From NCBI RefSeq assembly GCF_964355755.1, contig NC_092675.1, positions 26,824,412-26,888,411 on the forward strand: a DNA stretch of 64,000 bases, read 5' to 3'. Below are positions 44,466 through 55,421 of the stretch, one piece after another. Every line of letters begins with the position of its first letter. The first letter of the stretch is position 1. The translations under genes were made by a program, and so were the position numbers. The notes under the pieces are model-generated. The model had not been told where the DNA came from, searched no databases, and saw nothing but the letters and a program-made list of their open reading frames with translations. The stretch comes from Antedon mediterranea (taxonomy: Eukaryota; Echinodermata; Crinoidea; Comatulida; Antedonidae).

Positions 44466-46280
44466 TAATAAAAGTTGTGTAAAACTTTAGTTATGGTCAA
44501 GGGGAATTGGTCAAGACTTGGAGTAAATGGTCAAAACCGGGGGGAAATGGTCAAGACCGAGAGAAAAATGGGTGTCACGAAACCTAAGATCACGAAAGCT
44601 AAGACGTACCCAAGACCTAAGATTACAAATTCTAAGATATACTACAGCTTAAAAACAATACTTGTTTATCCATACATAATTTTAAACACAGTAGGTTTCA
44701 TTTATTACCATAAATATAATTTAATACTACCGCAAAACATAGATAAACTCACATTATTTTCGCCCGTTGAGTAAATGTATATTTTTTTCTTTACAACAAA
44801 CAAACTTGACGGGTTGTTAGTATATATTTACTCCATTGTGTTGGTTCAGAGGATGTTTTTCTTACGCACCTGCCTTTCTTGTATTTTGACTCCAAATTTG
44901 TTGACTAACTTTATCCTGAATACCACACTTTAAAATTAGGAGTTATAATTACTTTCAGAAGGAGAAACACATAAAAACAAATAAATAAATCCTTTAAATT
45001 GATGATTTTACAGACATGTTTCTTTGTATACTCATAGAGATATTATAGTGAACTATAATATCTCTACCTGTAACTCCTCGAGCTCCCCCCCATGCTCAAT
45101 GTTTTTGTTTCTATGAAGCGCCAAAATAGCAACAATAATAGTACAAGTATAAAAACAGAAAGAAAACGAAACAAAAAAACTTATTATCATGATTTTTAAA
45201 TTAAAATTTATTTGCCAGTATTTATTTCTTCGTACTTGCATGATTATACTATTATCATTACAATTTTAATTTTACATTGTTCCATCCACACTGTAGATGG
45301 ACTCCACAGAGTTTTCAGCCCTCTATATAATTTTTGCTCTTTTGACGTTCCATAGAAACAAAAACATTGAACAGGGGTAGGCCAGGCCTACTGTACTGTA
45401 GGCTAGTCATGCGAAATTCGCAAACAGTTTGTGTGCGAGAAAAACGTCTGTAAAATCATCAATTTAAAATTGTATTTGTTACTTTTTATGTGATTCTTTT
45501 TCATAAAAGTGCCAATTCTGAGATGTGGTATTCAGAATAAATGTTGGGAGTTAAAATACAAGGCAGGTGCGAAAGATAAATATTTGTAATCTTAGGTCTT
45601 GGGTCTTAGCTTTCGTGATCTTAGGTCTTAGCTTTCGTGATCTTAGGTCTTAGCTTTCGTGATCTTAGGTCTTAGCTTTTGTGATCTTAGGTCTTAGGGG
45701 GTCTTAGCTTTCGTGGTCTTAGGTTTCGTGACACCCAGAGAAGAATTAATGTACTCCATTTTATAAGTTTATAGTCAATTATTGTGTTAACATTCATTTA
45801 TGAATAAACCTGTATACGTATTCAATAATAAAAAAAAAATACTTTCTTACGCTTAATATCATGAATAGCATATCTTTAGTGGTTAAGGTAATATATTATT
45901 TCTCTGTATACTGACGTCACACATAGATAAAGAGAGACTGTCCATTAATAAAAGTTGTGTAAAACTTTAGTTATGGTCAATGGGGATTGGTCAAGACTTG
46001 GAGTAAATGGTCGAGACTTGGAGTAAATGGTCGAGACTTGGAGTAAATGGTCGAGACCGGGGAAAAATGGTCAAGACAGGGAGAAAAATTAATGTACACC
46101 ATTTTATAAGTTTATAGTCACTTATTGTGTTAAATTTCATTTATGATTAAACCTGTATACGTATTCAATAATAAAAAATAAATTTTCTTACACTTAATAT
46201 CATGAATAACATATCTTTAGTGGTTAAGGTATTATATTATTTCTCTGTATACTGACCTCACAAATATAGATAAAGAGAGA
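44466..46280. repeat. Tandem duplication (~310-330 bp) with GGTCAAGACTTGGAGTAAAT minisatellite
   Basis: Copy 1 is 44466-44569 plus 45747-45950, split by the foldback element. Copy 2 is 45951-46280 and uninterrupted. Both start AATAAAAGTTGTGTAAAAC and end AGATAAAGAGAGACTGT. Each contains several 18-20-bp units of the named minisatellite, four to five in copy 2. Confidence 0.85.
44570..45736. mobile_element. Foldback DNA element with 10-bp target duplication
   Basis: The ends are perfect inverted repeats, GGGTGTCACGAAACCTAAGA and its complement. Long imperfect arms continue inward to about 45135 and from 45335. One arm carries expanded TCTTAGCTTTCGTGATC minisatellite repeats (45595-45720). The flanking AGAGAAAAAT (44560-44569) and AGAGAAGAAT (45737-45746) form a 10-bp duplication with one mismatch. 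The empty site is preserved in the tandem copy near 46080. Foldback structure plus 9-10-bp duplications suggest a Mutator-type non-autonomous element. It contains no ORF of note. Confidence 0.85.
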
Positions 46281-46638
46281 CTGTAACTAAATGTTTATTG
46301 ATTATTAGGGTTACAGTGAGATTTCTATGCAAACATTAAAATGCCAATTAACGAGCCACCTAACTTAATTATGTACCGGTACCTAACAAATGCGCTCAAA
46401 CTCAATAAGGGTTACAACTCTACAAAAGAGGACATTTTATTTTTAAACTAGGGTTAAACATGAAAAGGTCAATTACTTTAACATTGAACATTGGAAAAAG
46501 GGTTGTGTCAATTGACACTTGAACTTTACCTCTATACAAGGACGAATGGACAGTGACAATTTACCATTAAACTCTGGTCAACCGTTTTATTGGGGGGGGG
46601 GGGGGCTCTCAAATTTCGACGAAGTAGTAGTGTTGTAG

Positions 46639-46799
46639 TTAATGAGTCGGTTAAACCGGATGAAACCGAGGCTATCAGCAGTAGTAATGGCCTACCAATC
46701 TACCAGGATACATTGCACCATGATACTGTGAAAGCTGCGGCTGCCGTTGGTGCTAGTGTAAACTCTGAGAGATGTCCAACTTATGAAAAAGTTCATTAG
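46639..46799 (+). pseudogene. Lectin-like receptor copy 2, cytoplasmic-tail exon relic
   Basis: After TGTTGTAG it reads VNESVKPDETEAISSSNGLP and ends PTYEKVH. The frame is open here, unlike copy 1. The tail has two Tyr motifs (PIYQDT, PTYEKV) that could be phosphorylation sites. Without the lectin and membrane exons it cannot make the receptor. Confidence 0.8.
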
Positions 46800-47096
46800 A
46801 AGAATATTACTTAACTTACAAACTTTGTAGTCGCCGACTATAGGCAATCAACAGAGGTGGATCATTAAAAATTATATAGACGTATTTTATTAGATTTTGA
46901 TACCGATTAACCTGTAACACCCGTATACTAAAAGATCATTTGAATTAAAAGTGGGTTTCCTCAAGAAAGATAGACAGAAAACAATTAAGTATTAGCCTAC
47001 TACGCTATTTCGATTAATGCATTTAAACTGGATTCATTTTGTTTCACTGTGCTTATCCTCCATTCTAACTTGTAACACTTTAGAATTTCAGCATTT

Positions 47097-50000
47097 TCAT
47101 TTGCCAGAAATTCCCCTCATTCGTGAATATATTTCGTCCCAGTCGAGATATAACCCTTGTAGATGACGCTGTATCGAATACCCTGCTTCAAAAGCAGTTC
47201 GACCATGTAATACCCGAGTATTGTCCAAACAAATTGCTTCACCTACAGTAAAAAAGAAAGTACATCGTATATTTATTATCAATATTTATTGGTGTTTGTT
47301 TTATAATGTTTTTCATAATTTGGCAACATTATAAAAAGATGGCTTGTTCAAAGTTTGATTTTATTTTTTTGTATTGTTTCTGAAAAACAATAATTACTAA
47401 AAAAATGTTTATATATATACATATGTTCCTTTTATGTAAATAAATACAAAGATAATACCGTAGGGTACTTGTCCTTGTTGGTGATGGAACACTTTACGAG
47501 AAATAAACTTTTTAGTTTTATTAACTCTTTATTTGTAATATTGTTTATTTGTAATGAACATAACATAACAATCCAGTTCTCTATGTCACAAAGTTCCTTC
47601 GTGTGCCCATCATGGGGAAAGGGTAAACATTACATTTATGCCGGTTATAAAAACTCACGTTGTCAAATTAAATAACCGGTATTAGGTTCTGTATACATTA
47701 TTAAACTTGACATGATGATGTCATATCACTACCATACTTTTTTTTTTTTTTTTTCTCTTTTGTGGCGTTAACCACTATTTATTCATTTCATTTCATCAAC
47801 AGATTAATACAATTATTTCTAATAATAATAATAACTATTCATTGTTATTCTTACTTTTGTTTGGTTTGGTGTATTTATATATATATATATATATATTTTT
47901 ATTTTTATTTTATCAACGTTACTGTTCTTGGAATCAGAGCATTATTTCTTTTCTGTTATCCACTTTTTTCATAATTTTCTAGTATTTTTTTTGTTCTATA
48001 ATTCTCAACATCTAACATTGTGAACACTTAACTAATAAATGTACTGTATGAGATACATTTACTAATGTTGTATAGTTATTTTCGGTAGTATTTTTGACAT
48101 ACAATTCATTTATACCCTATATACAGATTATATACATTATTTTAAAATACGAATAAAAAAAACAAAAACAAAAATATTAAAAATGCTTTTCTTACTCCTG
48201 TGTCTAGTTTTATGTCTCATGGTTATATTTGTTTGCTTATCTTCTCGTGCGTTACTTATGTTGCGTTACGTTTCTTTTTTGTTTTCAATATTAATTTATA
48301 CAATTTTTTTTTTTTTATTTATATTTCATATAAGATAAAATGAAACTGCCTATGTGTATTATACAACATTATTATGTAATATATTTTAAATAATCAGATT
48401 CACATCAATATAAATTATAATAGGTGGTTAAGGTAAGATCTTTTGTTTTTTTCCGCCATAAAAAGACGAGACAATGATCCGGTCCATTTGTTTACATTTT
48501 TCAAAGTATGTGCCTTGTAAACGCTGAAGCATCCAATAGAGAACATGTGGTCTACATATTTGTTTCCTGTACCTAGTACAATGTTTCGATAATTTGCCTC
48601 GATCCCAAATTTGTGCATGGTGTAAACGTTAATATATTCCCATAAGGGTTTTACTTCAGTGCATTCATAAAAGAAATGGGCATCATCCTCTACTACGTTG
48701 CATTGTAGGCAAGTATCTGTGTTGCTTATTTTCCATTTTAACAGCCTTCTTTTGGTAGGTGTTATACAATGCAATAGTTTGATGTTCAACTGTTTAAGTT
48801 TATTATCTTTAATATCTTTAATTTTTCTTTTCCATGTTACAGACCAATCGTTCTCCATGTTAAAATATGTTTCCCATTTTGTTTTACTTTTGGATGGTTC
48901 TAGACATTTTTCCTTAATAAAGAAAGAACATATTTGTTTGCTACTCATATTCAAACATCGAACGTGTGTTGTTTTTGAGTGCTTTTGGTTTTTATCCCTT
49001 AAAAAGATTTTCTCTTTCCATTCTTTTGGAATTGCGTTTAATACAATTTGCCATTCAGCAATCCAGTTTGATTTATACCTAAGCATATCTAGTAATTCAT
49101 TTGCGTTAATGAACCTATTCTCAATTACAATATCCTTAATATTTCGCACACCTGACCTTACCCAGTTTCTAAAAAATATTGACATGTCATTGTATAAAAT
49201 CATTTTGTTATACCAGAGTTGTTGATGCAATATATCATCATAACATAATTGACGTTTAGTCATACCACTATTAAGTTTGACTAAAATACATAGTATAGAT
49301 TTATAGAAATCGGGTATGGCTTTAAAAATAGCATTTTTCTTATCAATATATGATATGTTATCAATAATGTCTTTTGGGCCTATTCTATTAAAATATGTGT
49401 TTGGCAGACATTTCCACTTTGAATCCTCATTGTTATACAATCTTTTAAGCCAAGATATTTTTAAAGATTTAACCTGTGACCTGAAATCAGGCGCTTTAAC
49501 ACCACCACTTTCATATTCGTTTATAAGAACTACTCGTTTAACCTTTTCTCTTTTTCCATCCCACAAAAAGTCAAAAATTATGTTATCAACACGTTTTAGA
49601 ACACTTTCAGGCGTGTCTATAATACTTGCAACATAAACAAGTTTTGACAGGCCCAGCGTCTTTAAGATAATTATTTTTCCAAAAATGGTCAGATTTCTTT
49701 TTCTCCACGATCTAAGTGTGTTTTGTAACGAATAGATTTTTTCGGACCAATTTTTGGCAAAACAAAATTCTTTATCATGGCCAATATAAACACCTAAAAC
49801 TTTAAAACCGTCAGAAATCCAATTAATGTCCAATATGTTGTCCTTTTTCTTCCATTTTCCAAGCCACATGGCATTCGTTTTTTCTTTGTTAAGTCTTAAC
49901 CCAGACACATTACCAAATTTGATGACAACATCAATACACTTTTTTATGCTGTTCTCATCTTTCATAAATAAGACCGTGTCGTCTGCAAGTTGTGCAATTT

Positions 50001-53000
50001 TGACCTCGACAACTGGGTTTGGTAAAAGTATACCTTTAATAAGTTTATCCTGTTTTATCTTTAACGCCATAATTTCAGCGACCAAGATGAACAGAAGTGC
50101 GGATAAAGGACAACCTTGTCTTATACCTCTAAACATTTTAAAGCTTTTTGAGCACCATCCATTGTTTAAAATAATACATTCTGTTTCAGCATATAGAACT
50201 CTGACCCATGCAATAAAAGACGGTCCAAAATTGAAATGGTACAAAGTGTTAACAAGAAAAGTTCTGTCTACTGTGTCAAAAGCTTTTCTAAAGTCTAAAC
50301 TTAATAATGCCCCTGATAACTTGCTAGTATCCATATATTCAATTACATCTTCGATCAATCTGATGTTTTCACCACCAAAACGGCCTCTAATGTACCCTTT
50401 TTGATCATTACTCACAATTGTTTTAATAACATTTTGTAGCCTTTTTGTTAAAACAAAGGCGGCAATTTTATAGTCAGTGTTTAAGAGAGTTATGGGTCTC
50501 CAATTGTTTAGGTCTTCGAGATCCCCTTTTTTAAATATTAAGTTTATTACTCCCCTTTTTTGCGTATTTGATAGTGCTCCATTTTTTAAACATAGATTGA
50601 GAGCATTGCAGACTAATACGCCAATCTTGGGCCATAATGTCTGATAGAATGCTACCGTGAGACCATCGGTACCTGGCGCTTTATTTAATTTCATACTCCG
50701 TATCGCTTCTTCGCATTCTACGGAGGTTAATTCTCCTTCACATAACCCCTTTTCAAGATGTGTTAACTTTGGAACGTCTATTAAATTTAAATAATTTTGA
50801 ATATCATTTGCTTGTATGTCCTCTTTTGCATACAACTTTTCAAAGTGTTTGACTTCTTCAATCAAGATATCTTTAGTTTTTTTGGCGCATGTTCCGTCAG
50901 ATTTTTTAAATCTTTTTATTTGTTTTCTTTTCCAGTTATTTTTTTCCAGACCAAGGAAGTATTTGGAGTTCTTTTCTCCTTCTTCTACCCATTTCGCTCT
51001 TGAACGAATTTGAGCCCCTTTTGCCTCATAGTCATATATATCCTCTAATTCTTTAGATTTAATTTCAATTTCTGCATTCACATATTCATCTCTATCGTTG
51101 TTCATTAGTTTAGCGTTTAGTTGTTGAATTTCTTTTTGTAAGTTTTCTTTATTTCTATTTCTATTTTTCGATTTTAGTTTGCCAAAGTTGATTGAAAATT
51201 CTTTGATTTTGATTTTAATTAGTTCCCAGATTTCTATGTTATTAAGAAAATAGAACTGCTGTGAACAGCTATCTATTATCTGATTAATTTTGTTGAGAAA
51301 TTGTTCGTCCTGTAAGTAATCGGAATTTAATTTCCATAATCCTGGACCACGAGAGTCTTGAAATATATTTATCTTAATGGAAACTCCTTGGTGATCAGTA
51401 GAAATCGCTGGTCTAATATCGCATGAGACAATGTTTCCTGTATCATGCAAACTTTTTGATACAAACCAGTAATCTAGACGTTTAAAAAGGTTGGCCGATT
51501 TCCTACACCAAGTAAATTGTGATTTTAATTTGTTTAGAAGTCTCCAACTATCTACTAGTTTCAGTTTATTTATAAGATGTTTAATTTTTAAGACAGATTT
51601 ATCCGTTTTCATTTTGCTACCTTTTTGATCGAGTAGCCTATCCTGAATACAATTCATATCTCCGCCGATAATGATATACTCATCAGTGATCGAAAATGTT
51701 TGAATTTGCTTCTCAATATTATTAAAGAAAGAACCTCTTACTTTTGAATCATTTGGCGAGTATATATTTACAAACGTGTATTGGGTACCATTGATATCAA
51801 TTTTTAACAGAATATATCTTCCATTAATGTCAATTTGTTGTTTTATAAGTTTGTATTGAAGGTCTTTCTTAATCAATATTGAGACACCTTTGCTAAAAGA
51901 GCTACCAAAACTATGATAAGCATCTCCATCCCAAAGAAAATTCTCGTTGGAGACAAAGATGTTTGTCAGATGAGATTCTTGGATGAGAAAAATATCAATT
52001 TTGTTGTCTTTAGCCCAATTAAAAATTTTTCTTTGTTTTTGTTTGACTCGCAGTCCTCTTACATTCAAGGATACACAATGTAAGATTGCATTTTGTTGCT
52101 TAGCCATAATTAGATATAGTAAATCAATTCAATGCAAACAGAAAAATAACAGGTATATAAATTAATAATAATAATGATAAAGGATAATTCTGACCCTATG
52201 TTGATTTGCTTCTCATGCGCTTCCTTTTTTTTTTCTGTTTCTGGATAGAACTAGATGAGCTGGCATCTATGTTCGTATTTTCATTAGTGTTTTCATTGTC
52301 TTCGGTTGAGATATCACTACCATACTTTAGGTTGCATTATTTAGAATAAAGTTAATTCAAAGTCATCTTATACCTGGCTGTAGTTTCAGAGATATCAAAT
52401 TGTTTCGACTATAGAGGTTGTCCAGGAAAGTCTTCATCGCTTTGTACACTTTCTTGACGTCTTTAACCTCGACGCTCATACAAGTATCTTGATGTGAATA
52501 GGCGAATACAACATCTTCGACATGATCACTATTGCTCATTCTAAAAGATAAGCAAAATTGATAAAACATTAATAGTTTAATAATTGATTAATTAATTTGG
52601 ATGAAACCATGTAGGCTTACTTTTAAAGTGACATGGCAAAAATACTTCACTTTAAGTTGCTTAAAGGTTAATTTTCCTATAGAGGTAAAAGTACTCGGGG
52701 TAGGCCTAGGGAGTAGTTCTCCGGTGAGTACCTATTGTCTGGATACGGTTGAAAGATGTGAATAAAAAATAATAATTAAAAGTAAAAACCTAATAATTGG
52801 TTTCCAAGCCCGAAGAAGGTACTTAGTCTTTGATATTGAGTGTATTCCTTCATATACATTTGCCACTGGCACGGTACTGAGTATTTCAAACGTTTCTGGG
52901 TCGTCTCTTTTTAAGTCGTTAGCCACTTTAAAACCATCGGCAAACTCACTTAGTCCACCATTAACACTGTCTTGTATACAATGTAGAAGTTGAACCTAGT

Positions 53001-55421
53001 TCGAATAAAGTTTTATTTGTTAAAAACAAGGTAATTTACTGTAACCTAACATTGCACTGATGTTACGCACTGAGATACTGGAAAACCCCCCAAAAATGCC
53101 TCCAATAATGTCTGAGTTTAATGTCTCCTTAATTTAATAATTTTGTTAAATTATATTTGATTATGTTACAATCAGTAAAAAATTACATACAATACTTCGC
53201 GATTTAATTTCTTGCTCGGATCTTTTTGATTGGTTGTTAAGAAGGGGGTGGTTGCACGTGTGGGTAGGCCTATATGTGATGAGGGGATTCCATCCAATCC
53301 ATTCCAATAATTATCCTAACTTATAACATTATATTTTTATAGGCCTATACTTCTTTATTTCATTTGTTGTCTGTCACAAAAGTCACAGTCACTAAGTAAT
53401 TTTGTGGTCTTCACATTTATATTACTTCATTGTGTTTCGTCATCCCGCTGATTATTAATATAGAACAGTCACATATCAAAGAGAAAACTGTCAAAGTTGT
53501 AAAACCAAATTCGTTGAGGATTGGGTATTTCCATGAAAATACTCAATCCTCATTGTATGGCATGTCGGCAACGTATTTGCAACTCTATATTGTTTTGAAG
53601 CTATAATACAGTAACAGAGTTACAACTGATTTCACCGTAACTTCCACTCTTTCATCCAATCCAGAAAAAAAAATGAGGAAAGCTAGATAAATATTTATAA
53701 ATTTGTTGGCAAAAATTAGAGCTCCTATGCATACATACATTATACAAAATATCATTTGTAGTGTGACATTCCCTGGAATTTTGACATTCAATGAATATCA
53801 GGAGATTATTTCCAACAAATTTTGTGTTTTTATAAACCACTAGGCCTATGGTATAATAAGTGACACTAACCCCAGGTCCATATGAGTAATACGAAAGGTC
53901 CGTGTGAAGCTCCAATGGATATCCAGTGAAAGCTAAGCTGGTGGCTTCAGACGTGGCTTTCACAGCGAAGTCAGACCTTAAAAAGAGAAATTTACTTCAC
54001 GTTATTTCACTTCACGTCAAAACATTAAAATAATTAAAAATTTAATTATAAGTATATATTTTGGTAGTGTGCTTTGGTCGTCGTACTGTTGGTCGATTCC
54101 TGCTTACTGTCACTATGGTTGTTTGAGCATTCGTTATGTACAGTAAGCCTACACATGTCGCTCTGTCTGTCTGACAAAAGTCTATCAATGTATTTAGTTT
54201 AAAACTTATCGTTATATGTAACGTACACCAGTATAGGTATTTATCAATATACGACAAAAGCATTATATTATTACTGAAGTATAAAAGATGGATTATCGTT
54301 GGTGTCTTATGCTGGTACATGGGTCAATTTTATTTTGGTCAATTTTAAATTTGGTTTGGGCATCTTATGTGCGTCATCATACTAAACAAAATTGTGTAAA
54401 ATTATAATAATATTAGTTTGTTTATTCGTTGTGTGAAGTCGTCTGTTAGTCCCTAAATATTAAAGGTCAAAAACTAGGTCTTTTTATCAAAAGGACCAAG
54501 CATCGTTTTCAATCTCTATTATTTAAGGATCAACTTAATCAATGAGGATTAAACAACGTCCAAGTGAAACGCATAAAAGCCATTCACCATGGTGGTAACT
54601 GTAGATTAACTAAGCTTATCTATTCCCTTAATACAAATTGTTAGACTAAAAAAGAAAGGTTTGTGTCTGAATGCAGTATTACCATTTTTTAAATATATTT
54701 ATTTTTATTTCCAAAAGAGATTGATTTAATTGAAAACGGTGTGTTAAGCTACTTCTTGTATACTATCACCTTACCCATGGCACGTCATTCGTGGATGTGT
54801 CACCCAATCTGCCAATCTGGTCAGATTACCAGCATGGTTCCCAAGACCGTTCAAGATACAGATTCCATGTGTATGAAGACTTTCAAGCCATGAATACAAC
54901 CGCGATTCGTCAGAAATAACATCATTAAAGGAAAATGTTGGTATCTTGTCTCTGGTCATCTCAGAACCCCAGTACCTCAAATCAATTCCATCAAGTGGAT
55001 TAAGTGAAGCTGGGAATTTGACGTCTTTTAACAACTTCAAAGGATACTGGCTCTTGTGTGCATCTGACCACTCTACAGTAATCGATTGATCATCGTGCAT
55101 ACCAACGTTTAATGGATAGACATCTAAATCAAGCTCTTTCAGAAGTGTGATTTTCTGTCCAGCGGTTTCTTGGTAGCAAGAATGACAACGACAGTTATCA
55201 CGTAACCAAATAAACGGACACCGAATCTTCATGTCCCCTTCGTCCAGTACTATAGTTTCAGAGGTAGTATCAATGATGACATTTGTAGAAATTTGACGTC
55301 TCTCTATATTACCGGATGAGCTATATAAACGTCCATAATTCTGACTTGAGAAACTGTAAGTATCAGCTACAGGGATACATCGTAAAACATTGAAGTTAAA
55401 GCGGTAAAGATTTCGCAGCAT
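47097..55421 (-). CDS. BBOX1: Gamma-butyrobetaine dioxygenase-like, copy 2
   Basis: Five exons on the minus strand, each matching copy 1: 55421-54775, 53976-53871, 52995-52790, 52540-52374 and 47242-47097, 423 residues. The frame, splice sites and active-site residues are all kept: the Cys-rich WLRDNCRCHSCYQ, the iron ligands in ELHTDLSYY, and distal His-Gly-Arg in NTRVLHGRTAFEAG. Substitutions relative to copy 1 are mostly conservative (for example LDEGDMKIRC, GYSIQRHLQG). The last intron contains the 4.57-kb LINE at 47741-52310 in the same orientation, which may affect splicing. It may be the second of two functional carnitine-synthesis enzymes, or may act on another substrate. Confidence 0.85.
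48415..52107 (-). CDS. Tx1/L1-like LINE ORF2, intact (1230 codons)
   Basis: An uninterrupted ORF2. The endonuclease (residues 1-230) has HCVSLNVRGLR, LIQESHL, IIGGDMNCIQDR and STDHQGVSI. A Lys-rich linker with coiled-coil character follows. The reverse transcriptase (about residues 460-760) has KAPGTDGLTVAFY, NWRPITLLNTDYKI, LDFRKAFDTVD, GIRQGCPLSALLFIL and the catalytic QLADDTVLF. The C-terminal knuckle is CLQC...H...C near residue 1150. With all catalytic motifs present it could encode active enzyme, although the element itself lacks most of ORF1. Confidence 0.95.
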   Translation of the reverse strand: MAKQQNAILHCVSLNVRGLRVKQKQRKIFNWAKDNKIDIFLIQESHLTNIFVSNENFLWDGDAYHSFGSSFSKGVSILIKKDLQYKLIKQQIDINGRYILLKIDINGTQYTFVNIYSPNDSKVRGSFFNNIEKQIQTFSITDEYIIIGGDMNCIQDRLLDQKGSKMKTDKSVLKIKHLINKLKLVDSWRLLNKLKSQFTWCRKSANLFKRLDYWFVSKSLHDTGNIVSCDIRPAISTDHQGVSIKINIFQDSRGPGLWKLNSDYLQDEQFLNKINQIIDSCSQQFYFLNNIEIWELIKIKIKEFSINFGKLKSKNRNRNKENLQKEIQQLNAKLMNNDRDEYVNAEIEIKSKELEDIYDYEAKGAQIRSRAKWVEEGEKNSKYFLGLEKNNWKRKQIKRFKKSDGTCAKKTKDILIEEVKHFEKLYAKEDIQANDIQNYLNLIDVPKLTHLEKGLCEGELTSVECEEAIRSMKLNKAPGTDGLTVAFYQTLWPKIGVLVCNALNLCLKNGALSNTQKRGVINLIFKKGDLEDLNNWRPITLLNTDYKIAAFVLTKRLQNVIKTIVSNDQKGYIRGRFGGENIRLIEDVIEYMDTSKLSGALLSLDFRKAFDTVDRTFLVNTLYHFNFGPSFIAWVRVLYAETECIILNNGWCSKSFKMFRGIRQGCPLSALLFILVAEIMALKIKQDKLIKGILLPNPVVEVKIAQLADDTVLFMKDENSIKKCIDVVIKFGNVSGLRLNKEKTNAMWLGKWKKKDNILDINWISDGFKVLGVYIGHDKEFCFAKNWSEKIYSLQNTLRSWRKRNLTIFGKIIILKTLGLSKLVYVASIIDTPESVLKRVDNIIFDFLWDGKREKVKRVVLINEYESGGVKAPDFRSQVKSLKISWLKRLYNNEDSKWKCLPNTYFNRIGPKDIIDNISYIDKKNAIFKAIPDFYKSILCILVKLNSGMTKRQLCYDDILHQQLWYNKMILYNDMSIFFRNWVRSGVRNIKDIVIENRFINANELLDMLRYKSNWIAEWQIVLNAIPKEWKEKIFLRDKNQKHSKTTHVRCLNMSSKQICSFFIKEKCLEPSKSKTKWETYFNMENDWSVTWKRKIKDIKDNKLKQLNIKLLHCITPTKRRLLKWKISNTDTCLQCNVVEDDAHFFYECTEVKPLWEYINVYTMHKFGIEANYRNIVLGTGNKYVDHMFSIGCFSVYKAHTLKNVNKWTGSLSRLFMAEKNKRSYLNHLL
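52196..52309 (-). pseudogene. LINE ORF1, last ~37 codons
   Basis: The reading TEDNENTNENTNIDASSSSS then KKKRKRMRSKST and a stop is an acidic/Ser linker plus a basic end. It lies 88 bp upstream of ORF2 on the same strand, where ORF1 should end. It is cut at the target duplication, marking the 5' truncation point. Confidence 0.6.

Larger units (their letters stand above)
47741..52310 (-). mobile_element. Tx1/L1-like LINE in the last intron of BBOX1 copy 2
   Basis: Bounded by an 18-bp target duplication, ATATCACTACCATACTTT, at 47723-47740 and 52311-52328. The 3' end (low coordinates) is a T-run on the plus strand, that is a poly-A tail. The 5' end is inside ORF1, so the copy is 5'-truncated. 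The homologous intron of BBOX1 copy 1 (near 30320) lacks it and shows the pre-insertion context. Confidence 0.95.
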
